Shown here: in pieces, positions 27,424-36,001 of the stretch
Position numbering within the stretch: the stretch's first letter is position 1
Layout of the letters: each line of letters opens with the position of its first letter
DNA from: Methylomonas sp. ZR1
GTDB lineage: Bacteria; Pseudomonadota; Gammaproteobacteria; Methylococcales; Methylomonadaceae
Assembly (NCBI RefSeq): GCF_013141865.1
Contig: NZ_RCST01000001.1
Coordinates: 1,798,001-1,862,000 of the forward strand
DNA length: 64,000 nucleotides
Direction of reading: 5' to 3'
Translations under genes and position numbers: made by a program
The notes under the pieces: generated by a model
Database searches by the model: none
The model's input: the letters and a program-made list of their open reading frames with translations, nothing else
Told to the model about the DNA's origin: nothing

Positions 27424-27438
27424 AAAAATTTTGGACCC

Positions 27439-27478
27439 TTCGTACAATAAAGGTCAAATTCGACCTTTATTGTACGAA
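27439..27478. promoter_or_regulatory. 17-6-17 palindrome, copy A
   Basis: TTCGTACAATAAAGGTC, then 6 nt, then its perfect reverse complement. It lies between the divergent relaxase and lipoprotein-trfA operons, 16 nt from the relaxase start. Two degenerate copies lie at 30082-30121 and 30141-30180. Likely operator of a dimeric regulator. Confidence 0.65.
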
Positions 27479-27533
27479 GAGCAGAAAAGTTTGTGATTAA
27501 TGTACTGCGCTTTCTGATTCGTCTGGAGGCAGC

Positions 27534-28007
27534 ATGAACATTGACACCATCCCCCCTCATATTCGCTCGTTTATCCCGATTGTAGGCTTGGCGCTGTGCA
27601 CGGCTTGCGCATCGCCGAGTGCAGTGGATGAACACATTCACGAAATCGTCATCGGATCGATGATGCTCGATTCCAAAAAGCCCTGGCACCTGGATAGTGC
27701 CTGGCAGGCTGGCGGAATAGGCGGTTCGGCGCTACGGACCGCGTCGATAGAGCATGTTGTCAGGCAAGTGGATCAGCCCTGGCGGGCCGTAAACGATACC
27801 GTTGCAAAGCCCAAACACCCTGACAACCGCCCTGCGGATTCAATCGAATTCACGCAGATCAACGACCCATCCCAGTTGGAACGCGCCTGGCGAAAATATT
27901 GCCATCATCAGCTCGACCTGTCGCTTGAGGAACGCGCGCTGATCGACTCGACAGCCATGCCGATTGCCTTACAGCATGCCTGCAATCCCAGTAGTTTGCT
28001 GAAATAA
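27534..28007 (+). CDS. Lipoprotein of unknown function upstream of trfA
   Basis: 157 residues. Lipobox ALCTAC at about residues 20-25. No catalytic motif; the C-terminal part (WRKYCHHQLDLSLEERALI) is helical. GGAGG lies 6 nt before the ATG. It ends 9 nt before the replication initiator gene, so the two are co-transcribed and divergent from the relaxase operon. Confidence 0.75.
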   Translation: MNIDTIPPHIRSFIPIVGLALCTACASPSAVDEHIHEIVIGSMMLDSKKPWHLDSAWQAGGIGGSALRTASIEHVVRQVDQPWRAVNDTVAKPKHPDNRPADSIEFTQINDPSQLERAWRKYCHHQLDLSLEERALIDSTAMPIALQHACNPSSLLK

Positions 28008-28016
28008 GGGGGCGTC

Positions 28017-28883
28017 ATGACTATCACAAGCAACGACGCGTTAGGCAATCTCGACAACCGCTTTCAAAAACTGGTGGCCCTTAAAAAATCCAAACCCACA
28101 AAAGTCGAACCCTTGGCGACTTTACCGCATTGGCCTGCCGGTATGCGCGGCACGCCGAATGCCTGTTTGCGCAGCGCCTTGTTTGCCGGGGTGCAGGGCA
28201 ATGAGCGGATAGCGTACAAAAAACGTACCCTATTGGCCGCAGTCGAGGGGATCGAAGTCCGTTATCTCGGCGTTCAGCTCAATCAGTCCGATCTGGACGT
28301 CTGGATGCAGATCGTGCATCTATCCAGAACGCAATTGCCGGGCTTTAGCGTGACCTTCAGTGCGCATGCGTTGCTGATGGCTTTAGGCCGATCGACCGGC
28401 AAAAGTCAGCACGAATGGTTGAAGGAATCCATGGCGCGTTTAGGCGGCGCCTTTGTGGAAATCACCTTTCAAGGCCGCGACACCTTTGGCGAAAAAGGGT
28501 TCTTACGGTATCACCGTGATGAAGTGACCCATCGCTACGTGGTGGAAGTGACCGAATCCATGCTGCGCTTGTTTGAAGACGGCTACACCTACATCGAGTT
28601 CGAGCAACGTCGTAAATTACGTAAACACCCCTTGGCACTCTGGTTACAGGGATTTATGTCGTCACATGCAGCGCCCTATCCGTTGAAAATCAACACCATC
28701 CACCGTTTGAGCGGCAGCAGTGCCACGACCCTGCGTGACTTCAAATACCGTTTACGCAAAGCATTGGAAGCCTTGGTCGACTGCGGTAGTCTGGAAAGCT
28801 TTGAGATCGGCGAGGATACCGTCAAAGTTAAAAAACACCCCACAGCGAGCCAGCAACGGTATTTACAGGGCAACAGCGGTTGA
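28017..28883 (+). CDS. trfA: TrfA-type plasmid replication initiator
   Basis: 288 residues. Blocks such as HWPAGMRGTPNACLRSALF, RTLLAAVEGIEVRYLGVQLNQ and FSAHALLMALGRSTG match the TrfA initiators of IncP-type plasmids, built from two winged-helix domains that bind iterons and recruit DnaA and DnaB. Eight iterons begin 10 nt after its stop codon, confirming the role. Presence in an integrated element implies that the excised form can replicate, as in SXT and SGI1 relatives. Confidence 0.9.
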   Translation: MTITSNDALGNLDNRFQKLVALKKSKPTKVEPLATLPHWPAGMRGTPNACLRSALFAGVQGNERIAYKKRTLLAAVEGIEVRYLGVQLNQSDLDVWMQIVHLSRTQLPGFSVTFSAHALLMALGRSTGKSQHEWLKESMARLGGAFVEITFQGRDTFGEKGFLRYHRDEVTHRYVVEVTESMLRLFEDGYTYIEFEQRRKLRKHPLALWLQGFMSSHAAPYPLKINTIHRLSGSSATTLRDFKYRLRKALEALVDCGSLESFEIGEDTVKVKKHPTASQQRYLQGNSG

Positions 28884-29213
28884 AAAAAAGCACGGCATTC
28901 GACCGACGCTATTTTGGCTCGGTCGATACGGCATTCGGCCGACGCACTAACGGCATTCGACCGACACGGACACGGCATTCGACCGACGGTGGCACGGCAT
29001 TCGGCCGACAGACACGGCATTCGACCGACAAAAAGCACGGCATTCGGCCGACGTTTTACACGGCATTCGACCGACGCTCAGTGCGTTTTTTGGAATCGCT
29101 GCAAGTCAAGAATGGCGTGGCCTACAGCGATTTTCAACGACCTAAAAAATCGGGTGCTAATCTATTTATAATCTTTTTTTAATCTAAATATAGGGCAGCT
29201 GCCCTGTGGATAA
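28884..29213 (+). other. Origin of replication oriV
   Basis: Contains eight iterons (28893-29075), an AT-rich stretch (about 29145-29190) that could open, a 12-bp palindrome GGGCAGCTGCCC (29193-29204) and a perfect DnaA box TGTGGATAA (29205-29213, complement TTATCCACA). The order initiator gene, iterons, AT-rich region, DnaA box is that of an IncP-like vegetative origin. Confidence 0.85.
28893..29075 (+). repeat. Eight iterons for TrfA
   Basis: Unit CGGCATTCGRCCGAC starts at 28893, 28929, 28951, 28973, 28995, 29015, 29038 and 29061. Apart from the first gap (36 nt), the period is 20-23 nt, close to two helix turns, so the units lie on one DNA face. The R position is A or G in the order A, G, A, A, G, A, G, A. 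A partial inverted copy (TCGGTCGA) lies in the first gap. Confidence 0.92.
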
Positions 29214-29253
29214 CTTTGAGCCTTGGTCTGCCCATCAGCAGCGTCATCGACAC

Positions 29254-29724
29254 TCAGTGCGAGCCCGTTGCCATGGCTTTTTGAAACTGCCAATAGGCAT
29301 CGCGCAGTGTACCCAGCAGGGCCACTTGTTTACGAATATCGGCGAATTCGTTTTCCAAGGTTTCCACCAGTTTCTGCTCCCAGTCGGGTTCACCCTTCAG
29401 GATTCGCTGCAGGGGATAGCGATAGCCAGGACCTTTTTTCAGGTATTGGCAAATCGGTTTAGTTTGACCCTTTTGGCGCAGGGTGGCCATCCGGTACCAC
29501 TCGATGCTAAACGACAAACGACTTTCACGACGACGAATCCGAACGCCAATATGCCCGCGCTCTTGGGTGGTCACGTGTTGATGTCGCTGATTCATTTGTC
29601 GCCAGTAATCATCCACCAACATCCGCGCGTGGGCATGCAATTGCTCGGCTTTACTCTCCAACCACACTGGGATGGCTGCATCAGTCGGCAGTAAGGATTC
29701 TTTCTCGCTATCGTCGCTTTTCAT
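29254..29724 (-). CDS. MobI-like transfer accessory protein (tentative)
   Basis: 156 residues, cytoplasmic. The middle has IGVRIRRRESRLSFSIEWYRM, and a helix-rich C-terminal half ends ETLENEFADIRKQVALLG. Size, layout and position fit the MobI proteins of SXT and IncA/C elements, needed with TraI and TraD to start transfer and encoded next to oriT. The assignment is by pattern and context, not a firm match. It is divergent from traF across a 488-nt region full of short repeats. Confidence 0.55.
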   Translation of the reverse strand: MKSDDSEKESLLPTDAAIPVWLESKAEQLHAHARMLVDDYWRQMNQRHQHVTTQERGHIGVRIRRRESRLSFSIEWYRMATLRQKGQTKPICQYLKKGPGYRYPLQRILKGEPDWEQKLVETLENEFADIRKQVALLGTLRDAYWQFQKAMATGSH

Positions 29725-29746
29725 GAATTTTCCTAATACTTAACTT

Positions 29747-29996
29747 CAGGGATTTAGAGTGGTCGTCCCTGAGGGATTTTGGGGGGGATTTTCCGGTTTG
29801 ACACAGGGCTGAGGCCAAAAACCTGTACAGACATTTAGACGCCGCGTCCCTGAATACTTAGGGATATGTTCTGCGAAACATGACCAGGTTGACATCGATG
29901 TTCCCTGATAACCGGTTTATCGGCCTGTCCCTGTTTAGACACGGCACATTGCCAATGACTGAAAATGTTCGCTGAATGTCCCTGATAGATCAGGGA
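29747..29996. other. Repeat-rich intergenic region, possible oriT
   Basis: The core heptamer TCCCTGA or its complement recurs: CAGGGA near 29747, TCCCTGAGGGA 29766-29776, TCCCTGAATACTTAGGGA 29847-29864, TTCCCTGATAA from 29901, GTCCCTG near 29927, and a perfect TCCCTGA-TAGA-TCAGGGA 29979-29996. In SXT and IncA/C elements oriT lies upstream of mobI, the same place. No nick site can be named from sequence alone. Confidence 0.4.
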
Positions 29997-30081
29997 ACCG
30001 CCGAACGGAAATCCTGCACAGGTTTATGCGCTGAGTCTGATCAAAACCTGTCGCGGATTCTAGGCGAGGTAAAAACCGATG

Positions 30082-30121
30082 GACTGACAATAAAGGCCAA
30101 AATCGGCCTTTATTGCAGCCA
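30082..30121. promoter_or_regulatory. 17-6-17 palindrome, copy B
   Basis: Inner arms CAATAAAGGCC and GGCCTTTATTG are perfect around a 6-nt centre; the outer parts are degenerate. Same geometry and central AATAAAGG motif as copy A at 27439. Confidence 0.55.
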
Positions 30122-30140
30122 AGGTAAAAAAAATTGCCCT

Positions 30141-30180
30141 GTCGTACAAATTAGGTCGAATTTGACTTTTATTGCACACG
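30141..30180. promoter_or_regulatory. 17-6-17 palindrome, copy C
   Basis: GTCGTACAAATTAGGTC, then GAATTT, then GACTTTTATTGCACACG. Outer arm GTACAA and inner GGTC / GAC are as in copy A, with several mismatches. It starts 59 nt after copy B and ends 32 nt before the traF start, so traF-traH-traG probably shares a regulator with the relaxase and trfA operons. Confidence 0.55.
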
Positions 30181-30212
30181 AATAGCCAGGTGACTGGTGT
30201 AACAATAGGGCT

Positions 30213-31229
30213 ATGAACCCATATCCCTTCGTACTGTTGATGTTAATGACGTTATTGCTGCAGGCATTGACCGCCTCGGCTGATGAGGCTGTCGACAGAC
30301 CGGTTGCGTCGTATTTCGAAGACAAACAACGCGGCTGGTTTTGGTATGAGGTGCTGCCGGAGCCGGTTAAAAAAGCCCAACCCGATATTCAAGCCGATCA
30401 GCACAAACCGAAGCCTGACATCAAACCGCCCAGCGTCGTTCAAGCTGACATTGAACCCAAAACACAAGCCAAGCCATCCGCAGAACCCCAACCCCTCTCT
30501 TCGGCCTGGTTGAAGCAAAACCTCGAGCATTACCTGAACCAGGCGATCGACGATCCGAGTCACGAGAATGTGGCGGCGTTCTATTACCTACAGCGGGTGA
30601 TGATGGATAAAGCCGAGCGTTTTACCAATGCAGCGCGTTACGTGGTGATGTCGGATCCGCAACTCGATGAAACGGTGCGCAGGCCAGTGGCTACCTATGC
30701 GGCCAATGAAGCCAATCATCAGGCCAGCGTGGTGGCTGAACGCGCCTTGAAGGCGATTGCCGCCCAAGCCGGTATTTTGTTTTTCTTCCGCTCCGATTGC
30801 CCGTATTGCCATGTGCAGGCGCCGATTTTAGCGATGCTGGAAAACGCTTACGGATTCAAGATTTATCCCGTGTCGCTGGATGGTTTACCGATGCCGAATG
30901 GCTTTTTCAATGAGTTCAAACGGGATAACGGTCAGGCGGCCATGTTGGGGGTTGAGCAAACCCCTGCGCTGTTTCTGATGAAACCGCCCAAGCAAATTGT
31001 ACCTTTGGCGCAAGGCGCCTTGTCGTTGGAGGAACTCACCGGACGGATTCTGCTGGCCGCCAAGGAAGCCGGTTGGATCGATGCCACGCAATACCAAACC
31101 ACCCAGGGCATTCGTAATACGCCCATGTTATTGCCGACGGCTGGAAGCATCAGCCCTGCGGTCACTCAAGATCCACTGTCACTGATCCAGGCATTGCAAC
31201 GCAGTGCGCAAAGGGGGAGTACACCATGA
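30213..31229 (+). CDS. traF: Conjugative transfer protein TraF
   Basis: 338 residues. Signal peptide about 1-23, a Pro/Lys-rich spacer (about 50-95), then the TraF core and a thioredoxin-like domain with CPYC (C196, C199) and a cis-Pro loop EQTPALF. TraF acts in the periplasm in pilus and channel assembly of F-type systems. Unlike F-plasmid TraF, this one keeps the CXXC. It overlaps traH by 4 nt. Confidence 0.92.
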   Translation: MNPYPFVLLMLMTLLLQALTASADEAVDRPVASYFEDKQRGWFWYEVLPEPVKKAQPDIQADQHKPKPDIKPPSVVQADIEPKTQAKPSAEPQPLSSAWLKQNLEHYLNQAIDDPSHENVAAFYYLQRVMMDKAERFTNAARYVVMSDPQLDETVRRPVATYAANEANHQASVVAERALKAIAAQAGILFFFRSDCPYCHVQAPILAMLENAYGFKIYPVSLDGLPMPNGFFNEFKRDNGQAAMLGVEQTPALFLMKPPKQIVPLAQGALSLEELTGRILLAAKEAGWIDATQYQTTQGIRNTPMLLPTAGSISPAVTQDPLSLIQALQRSAQRGSTP

Positions 31230-32677
31230 TGTCGTTTTCATTGTCTCTGCGCTATCGCCAGGTGCTGGTGTTGATTCTGTTGGTCGAAAGCGCCGTTCCG
31301 GCCTATGCCGACCTGCAACAGGAAATGGACAGCATGTTCGGCACCATGACCAATTTTACGGCGCCGACCGCGCATTTGGGACAGCGCCGTGGCGTGATTA
31401 CCGGCGGCAGCCTAGTGGCGCGGAACGGCATCACCAACACCAATCTAGTCTCCTTCGTGCCGCCCTCGTTCAGTGCAGGCTGCGGTGGCATCGATTTGTT
31501 TGCCGGCAGTTTTAGTTTCATCAACTTCAACCAGTTCGTGCAATTGATGCGCAACGTGGCCGGCAATGCAGCGGGATATGCGTTTCAGTTAGCCGTTGGT
31601 GCCATGTGTCCTTGGTGCGCGTCGGTGATGACCGATCTGCAAAAGAAAATCCAGGAGATGAACCAGATGTTCAGCAACTCCTGTCGCTTGGCGCAAGGCC
31701 TGGTCAACGATACGGTCAAAGCTTTCGATCTGCAAAGCAAAACCAATCTGTCCAATGCCTCGTTTACCCAAGGTATTTCGGATGTATTTTCCAGCTGGAC
31801 CAATACCAGCACTTTGGGCGATCCGGTACAGCAGATCAAACAGAACGATCCGACGGACATGACCAAGATCATCCAGGGTAATCTGGTCTGGCGGGCCTTG
31901 GTCAACCAAAACGCCGGTGGTTGGTTTCGGTTTGGTGGCAACAGTTTGCTGGAAGCGGCGATGAGTATTTCCGGTACCGTGATCGTCGATGCGCCGCAAG
32001 CCGCGCCGGACGGCAAAGGCGAAAACAATGCCATCAGCGCGCCGCCGCCGGTGTTGCGGATCAAGGATTTGATGTACGGCAACGACGCCGACAACAGCTA
32101 TCAAACTGTCAGGATGTACACCTGCAGTGATGGCCACGATGCCGATCAGTGTCTGAAACCTATGGTCCAGAATGTCAATCTGGTCGGCTTGAAGCAACGA
32201 GTGATGGACATCCTGCTGGGTTCTGCCAATAGCGGCAACGGCTTGATTTACAAATTCTCGACCAACAGCGGCCAAATCACCGACAGCGAGAAAGCCTTCA
32301 TGCAAACCGTGCCGGATGCCATCGGCGGCATGATCCATAACCTGGCAAGGGAGGATGCCGGCATTGCCAAACTGTGGGCCGAAGAAGCGGCACCGGTGAT
32401 TGCCCTGGAACTGGCGCAGCTAATCGTCAACGATTTGCTCACTGCCGTACAAACCGCGGCGCACATGAATGACCATGCCTACGCCAAGTTGCTGATGGAC
32501 GCCTTGAAAGATGCAAGGGAGCAAATCCAGGACGAATACATCACCATTGCCGGTCGTTATGGCAATCCACAAACCTTGATGGCGTTTTACCAGCAATTGA
32601 TGATCACCGTGAAGCCCAAACACTACGGCACCGTGGCGCAAATGCCGGCGTCTGGCACCGCTTGGCCGACGCCTTAG
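31226..32677 (+). CDS. traH: Conjugative transfer protein TraH
   Basis: 483 residues, typical length. Signal peptide ending near AYADLQ; conserved blocks SFSAGCGGIDLFAGSFSFI and MCPWCASVMTDLQ; coiled-coil segments near the C terminus. TraH is a periplasmic or outer-membrane-associated part of the F-type transfer machine. A GGGGGAG ribosome site lies inside the end of traF. Followed by a micro-ORF and traG. Confidence 0.94.
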   Translation: MMSFSLSLRYRQVLVLILLVESAVPAYADLQQEMDSMFGTMTNFTAPTAHLGQRRGVITGGSLVARNGITNTNLVSFVPPSFSAGCGGIDLFAGSFSFINFNQFVQLMRNVAGNAAGYAFQLAVGAMCPWCASVMTDLQKKIQEMNQMFSNSCRLAQGLVNDTVKAFDLQSKTNLSNASFTQGISDVFSSWTNTSTLGDPVQQIKQNDPTDMTKIIQGNLVWRALVNQNAGGWFRFGGNSLLEAAMSISGTVIVDAPQAAPDGKGENNAISAPPPVLRIKDLMYGNDADNSYQTVRMYTCSDGHDADQCLKPMVQNVNLVGLKQRVMDILLGSANSGNGLIYKFSTNSGQITDSEKAFMQTVPDAIGGMIHNLAREDAGIAKLWAEEAAPVIALELAQLIVNDLLTAVQTAAHMNDHAYAKLLMDALKDAREQIQDEYITIAGRYGNPQTLMAFYQQLMITVKPKHYGTVAQMPASGTAWPTP

Positions 32678-32690
32678 TGGAGTTAACCGC

Positions 32691-32801
32691 ATGAGGCTCT
32701 GTCCGAACAGCACTACAAGACTCGCTTACCGGTGCTTTCTATCAATCGTAGGCGTGTCTTGGTTTTACCCTATTTCTTTAAAGGCAATCGCCCATGTTTG
32801 A
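32691..32801 (+). CDS. Possible 36-residue peptide overlapping traG start
   Basis: It begins MRLCPNSTTRLAYRCF and has a hydrophobic middle (FLSIVGVSWFYPISL). A GTGGAG stands 9-14 nt before the ATG, and the stop overlaps the traG start by 8 nt. It could be a leader for translational coupling of traG or a tiny membrane peptide; chance is also possible. Confidence 0.3.
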   Translation: MRLCPNSTTRLAYRCFLSIVGVSWFYPISLKAIAHV

Positions 32802-35800
32802 AATCTTTTCCGTGGGCGATTCCGCCTATTTGCAAGCCGTACTGAATGCCATCGCGATGATTTCCGGGACGGGCGATTACCGCACCGCCGCAGCTGTCGG
32901 CGGCTTGATCGGTGTGATCATCGTCATGCTGCGGGCGTTGTTGCAATGGGATGGCCGCGGCATTCGTTATCAGGATTTATTGCTGGCCTACGTGTTATGG
33001 CTGATGCTGTATGCGCCATCGGTACGGGTGTCGATCGAGGATGCTTATACCGGCAGCGTCGTGGTGGTCGACAATGTGCCCTTGGGGCCAGCCGTTGTGG
33101 GCAGTGTGATGTCGAATATGGGTTATCGCACCACGCGATTGTTTGAGCAAGGCTTTGGCACGCCGTCGATGACCGGCAATGGCTTTGCCGACAGTTTGCA
33201 GACGTTGACGGCGGTGCGGAAGAATTTATTGTCGCGGGTGAATCTCGGCGCGGCCAATGTGCCGAATGCCGGCAGCGACATGGAAACCTCGTTTGCCAAT
33301 TACGTGCGCGAATGTACCTTGACCGGAGTCGATCTGAATCAGAAATCGGTGGATGCCATCTTGCGGGATGCCGACCCGTTGAATGCGATAAGGTTTGATT
33401 CCGACATCTACATGACCCAAATCTTTGTCGGCGGCCAACCGCAAACCAAAACCTGTACCGATGCCTGGGCCGATTTGAGTGTAGTGGCCAACGGTAATTT
33501 CGCGACGGCGCTGGAAGGGTTGTTGCAACCGACCTTAGGTGTGCCGGCGGCAGGCGACACCGTGCCGAAAATCCAGGATGCGTTTGATGCACTGGCCGGA
33601 CCCGGTGTGGTTGATGCCGCCGATTACATGCTGATGTCGGCGATCATGCCGATGTTCGAGAAAGGCGTGATCGGCCGCCATGAAGACGGCTTACATTGGA
33701 ACAAAGCGGCGATGGTCGAGCAAGCTATTCAACAACGCAACACCCAATGGGCCGCCGAACAAACCCTGTTTGCCAAGATCGTTCGGCCGATGATGGCGTT
33801 TATCGAAGGTTTGAGTTACGCCATCGCGCCGATCATGGCCTTTGTAGTGATGCTGGGCAATGTCGGCATCCGGATGAATATCGGCTACTTCTCGATGTTG
33901 CTGTGGATCCAATTGTGGATGCCGATACTGGCAGTGATCAATCTGTTCATCCAGATGTCGGCCGCCGGCAAAATGGCGGCGCTGACTACGGCTACCCACA
34001 ATCTGCCGTCAATGATGGGCATTTACCAGCTGGACATGGAGTTGCAGCAATGGCTATCGATCGGCGGCATGCTGGCGGCGTCGACGCCGGCCATCACCTT
34101 GATGCTGATTTATCGCGGTGCGGTGACAGCCACCCATTTCCTGGGACGGATGGACGGTGGCGATTACGTGAATGAAAAAATTGCCACGCCCGACGTGATC
34201 AGCCCGGCGCCGTTATTGAATGCTCAGGCGCAACATCAATACAGTCCGTTGTCGGCGATTACGCAAACCGGGGTCGACAAAGTGCTGCCGACGTTCACGG
34301 CCGGCAAGGATATGAGTGCGGCGGTGTCGTCGGCTTACAGTGCTTCAGAACAGGCGACCAGCAGTTTCATGCAGAGTCTGTCATCGACCGCATCCAAGTC
34401 GGCCAGTATCAGCAATGATGCGTTTGATAGCCGTTCGCTAGGTAATCAGATCGCCAGCAGTTCCAGTTATACGGATGCTTATAACCGCCAGTTCGGTGAA
34501 GCCTTTGCCAAGAAACATGCCGATACAGGCATCTCTGCCGATCACTTTTCGGCGCTGGTGGCTGGCAGTGCCAATGCCGGCGGCAAGACCTCAAACGATA
34601 AATTGAATGCAGCGATTTCGGGGCGACTACAAAATGATTTTAAAGTCGGTCAGGATAAGTCCGATGCCATCGCCGCCGACATCAGTCAAACCGTCAACGA
34701 CAGTCAGGGCTATCAAGCGGGCTTGGCCAAAAGCCTGGCGATGGATGCGCAAACCGGTACTCGTAATGTGGCATCCATGGGCTTACAAAACCAAGAGCTG
34801 TCTTCGTTGCAACATAGCGCAACCGACGCGGTATCCGCCAGCGAATCCTATCAACAAACCTTATCGGCCCAACAACGCTTCGGAACGCAAGCCAGTTTCG
34901 GCGCGGCGGAGACGGGATATAAAATCGCGCATGATCCTGGCTTGATGGAACGCCTGGATCGGACATTGGATCAATACGGCTTGCGCGGCGATACGCAACG
35001 ACTGGCCTCGCAATGGAAAGCCGCCGGCTGGATCAGCAATGCCGATCAAGCCTACGCCGCCGCCGGCATGTCGTTACTGACCGGCTTCTCGTCACCCAGT
35101 TACCGCACGCTGGATGATCAACAATCGCACCAAGCACACATCTCGGGTTACCAACTGTTGGGCGATGCCTTTAATGCGCCGCAGGCCGATCAATCCTGGA
35201 ATGCCAGCCGGAATGAAACCTTGAAAACCAATGCTCCGGAAACTGGTAAGGTTCAAGCGTCAATCGAACAGGCCAATCTCAAAGACCCAAGAGAGGAAAC
35301 CGAATCGTTAAATCAACGAGCACGGGCACAGATTGGTTCAGCGACGGGAAAAATTGCCGGTGGCGAAGCCCGTGTTGAAGCACAACACGATCGAAATCTG
35401 GCTGAGCGTGAACAAAATTCAAAAGAAGGCTTTGGGCAATTGGCGAATGTTAAAGCAGAGCATTTTAGGCAATCGATTGCGGCTGCGGCGAACGACACGC
35501 CTTCGGTAGCGGAGGCAACATACGATTACCTGGGAGGGAGTATTTATAATACCGCCAAGAATATCGAAGCTGTGGGTTCTTCTGGTGCTGAAAGCATTAA
35601 AGAATTTACTTCAAATACTACAGAAGCTTACTCGAACGGAGCAAGCTTTTGGGATTCCGTAAAATACGGAGCCTCTAAATCTTACTCCGGTTTTATTCAA
35701 ACTACCCAGGCTTGGGCAGACCAAAGAATTAATGAAATCGGTGACAAATTAACGCCAAGTCAAAAATCATATTACCGAGCAGCAATGTTTGAAGCATTCG

Positions 35801-35991
35801 CTGGAATATCAGTTGGTGGAGGATATAGCGGAAATTTGGCCGCAGCAAAACAACAATTGATCAAAGAGGAAGGAGACATTGATGGCAACAATATTTCAAA
35901 GTTATTGATGAGTGCAGCCGGCCAAAATCGCATGGATCTCATAGATCAGATTAGTAGCTTTAATCGAGCTAGAGGACTAATTAATTATTAA
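32794..35991 (+). CDS. traG: Mating-pair stabilisation protein TraG
   Basis: 1065 residues. The N-terminal ~450 residues are the membrane part of TraG (helices at about 25-45, 55-72, 325-375, 390-410, 430-450), the rest a long soluble periplasmic region rich in Ser, Ala and Gln. TraG stabilises mating pairs and, through its C-terminal part, recognises the entry-exclusion protein of the recipient. From about 35400 to the stop the DNA is clearly AT-richer than the rest of the gene, which suggests that the C-terminal domain was exchanged by recombination. Confidence 0.93.
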   Translation: MFEIFSVGDSAYLQAVLNAIAMISGTGDYRTAAAVGGLIGVIIVMLRALLQWDGRGIRYQDLLLAYVLWLMLYAPSVRVSIEDAYTGSVVVVDNVPLGPAVVGSVMSNMGYRTTRLFEQGFGTPSMTGNGFADSLQTLTAVRKNLLSRVNLGAANVPNAGSDMETSFANYVRECTLTGVDLNQKSVDAILRDADPLNAIRFDSDIYMTQIFVGGQPQTKTCTDAWADLSVVANGNFATALEGLLQPTLGVPAAGDTVPKIQDAFDALAGPGVVDAADYMLMSAIMPMFEKGVIGRHEDGLHWNKAAMVEQAIQQRNTQWAAEQTLFAKIVRPMMAFIEGLSYAIAPIMAFVVMLGNVGIRMNIGYFSMLLWIQLWMPILAVINLFIQMSAAGKMAALTTATHNLPSMMGIYQLDMELQQWLSIGGMLAASTPAITLMLIYRGAVTATHFLGRMDGGDYVNEKIATPDVISPAPLLNAQAQHQYSPLSAITQTGVDKVLPTFTAGKDMSAAVSSAYSASEQATSSFMQSLSSTASKSASISNDAFDSRSLGNQIASSSSYTDAYNRQFGEAFAKKHADTGISADHFSALVAGSANAGGKTSNDKLNAAISGRLQNDFKVGQDKSDAIAADISQTVNDSQGYQAGLAKSLAMDAQTGTRNVASMGLQNQELSSLQHSATDAVSASESYQQTLSAQQRFGTQASFGAAETGYKIAHDPGLMERLDRTLDQYGLRGDTQRLASQWKAAGWISNADQAYAAAGMSLLTGFSSPSYRTLDDQQSHQAHISGYQLLGDAFNAPQADQSWNASRNETLKTNAPETGKVQASIEQANLKDPREETESLNQRARAQIGSATGKIAGGEARVEAQHDRNLAEREQNSKEGFGQLANVKAEHFRQSIAAAANDTPSVAEATYDYLGGSIYNTAKNIEAVGSSGAESIKEFTSNTTEAYSNGASFWDSVKYGASKSYSGFIQTTQAWADQRINEIGDKLTPSQKSYYRAAMFEAFAGISVGGGYSGNLAAAKQQLIKEEGDIDGNNISKLLMSAAGQNRMDLIDQISSFNRARGLINY

Positions 35992-36001
35992 GAACCATGA
36001 A

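Noticed and set aside
28893..29075. Array of regular repeats that could be mistaken for CRISPR
   Set aside because: Units are only 15 bp and gaps mostly 5-8 nt, with no unique spacers or cas genes; the position after trfA and the 22-bp period show iterons.
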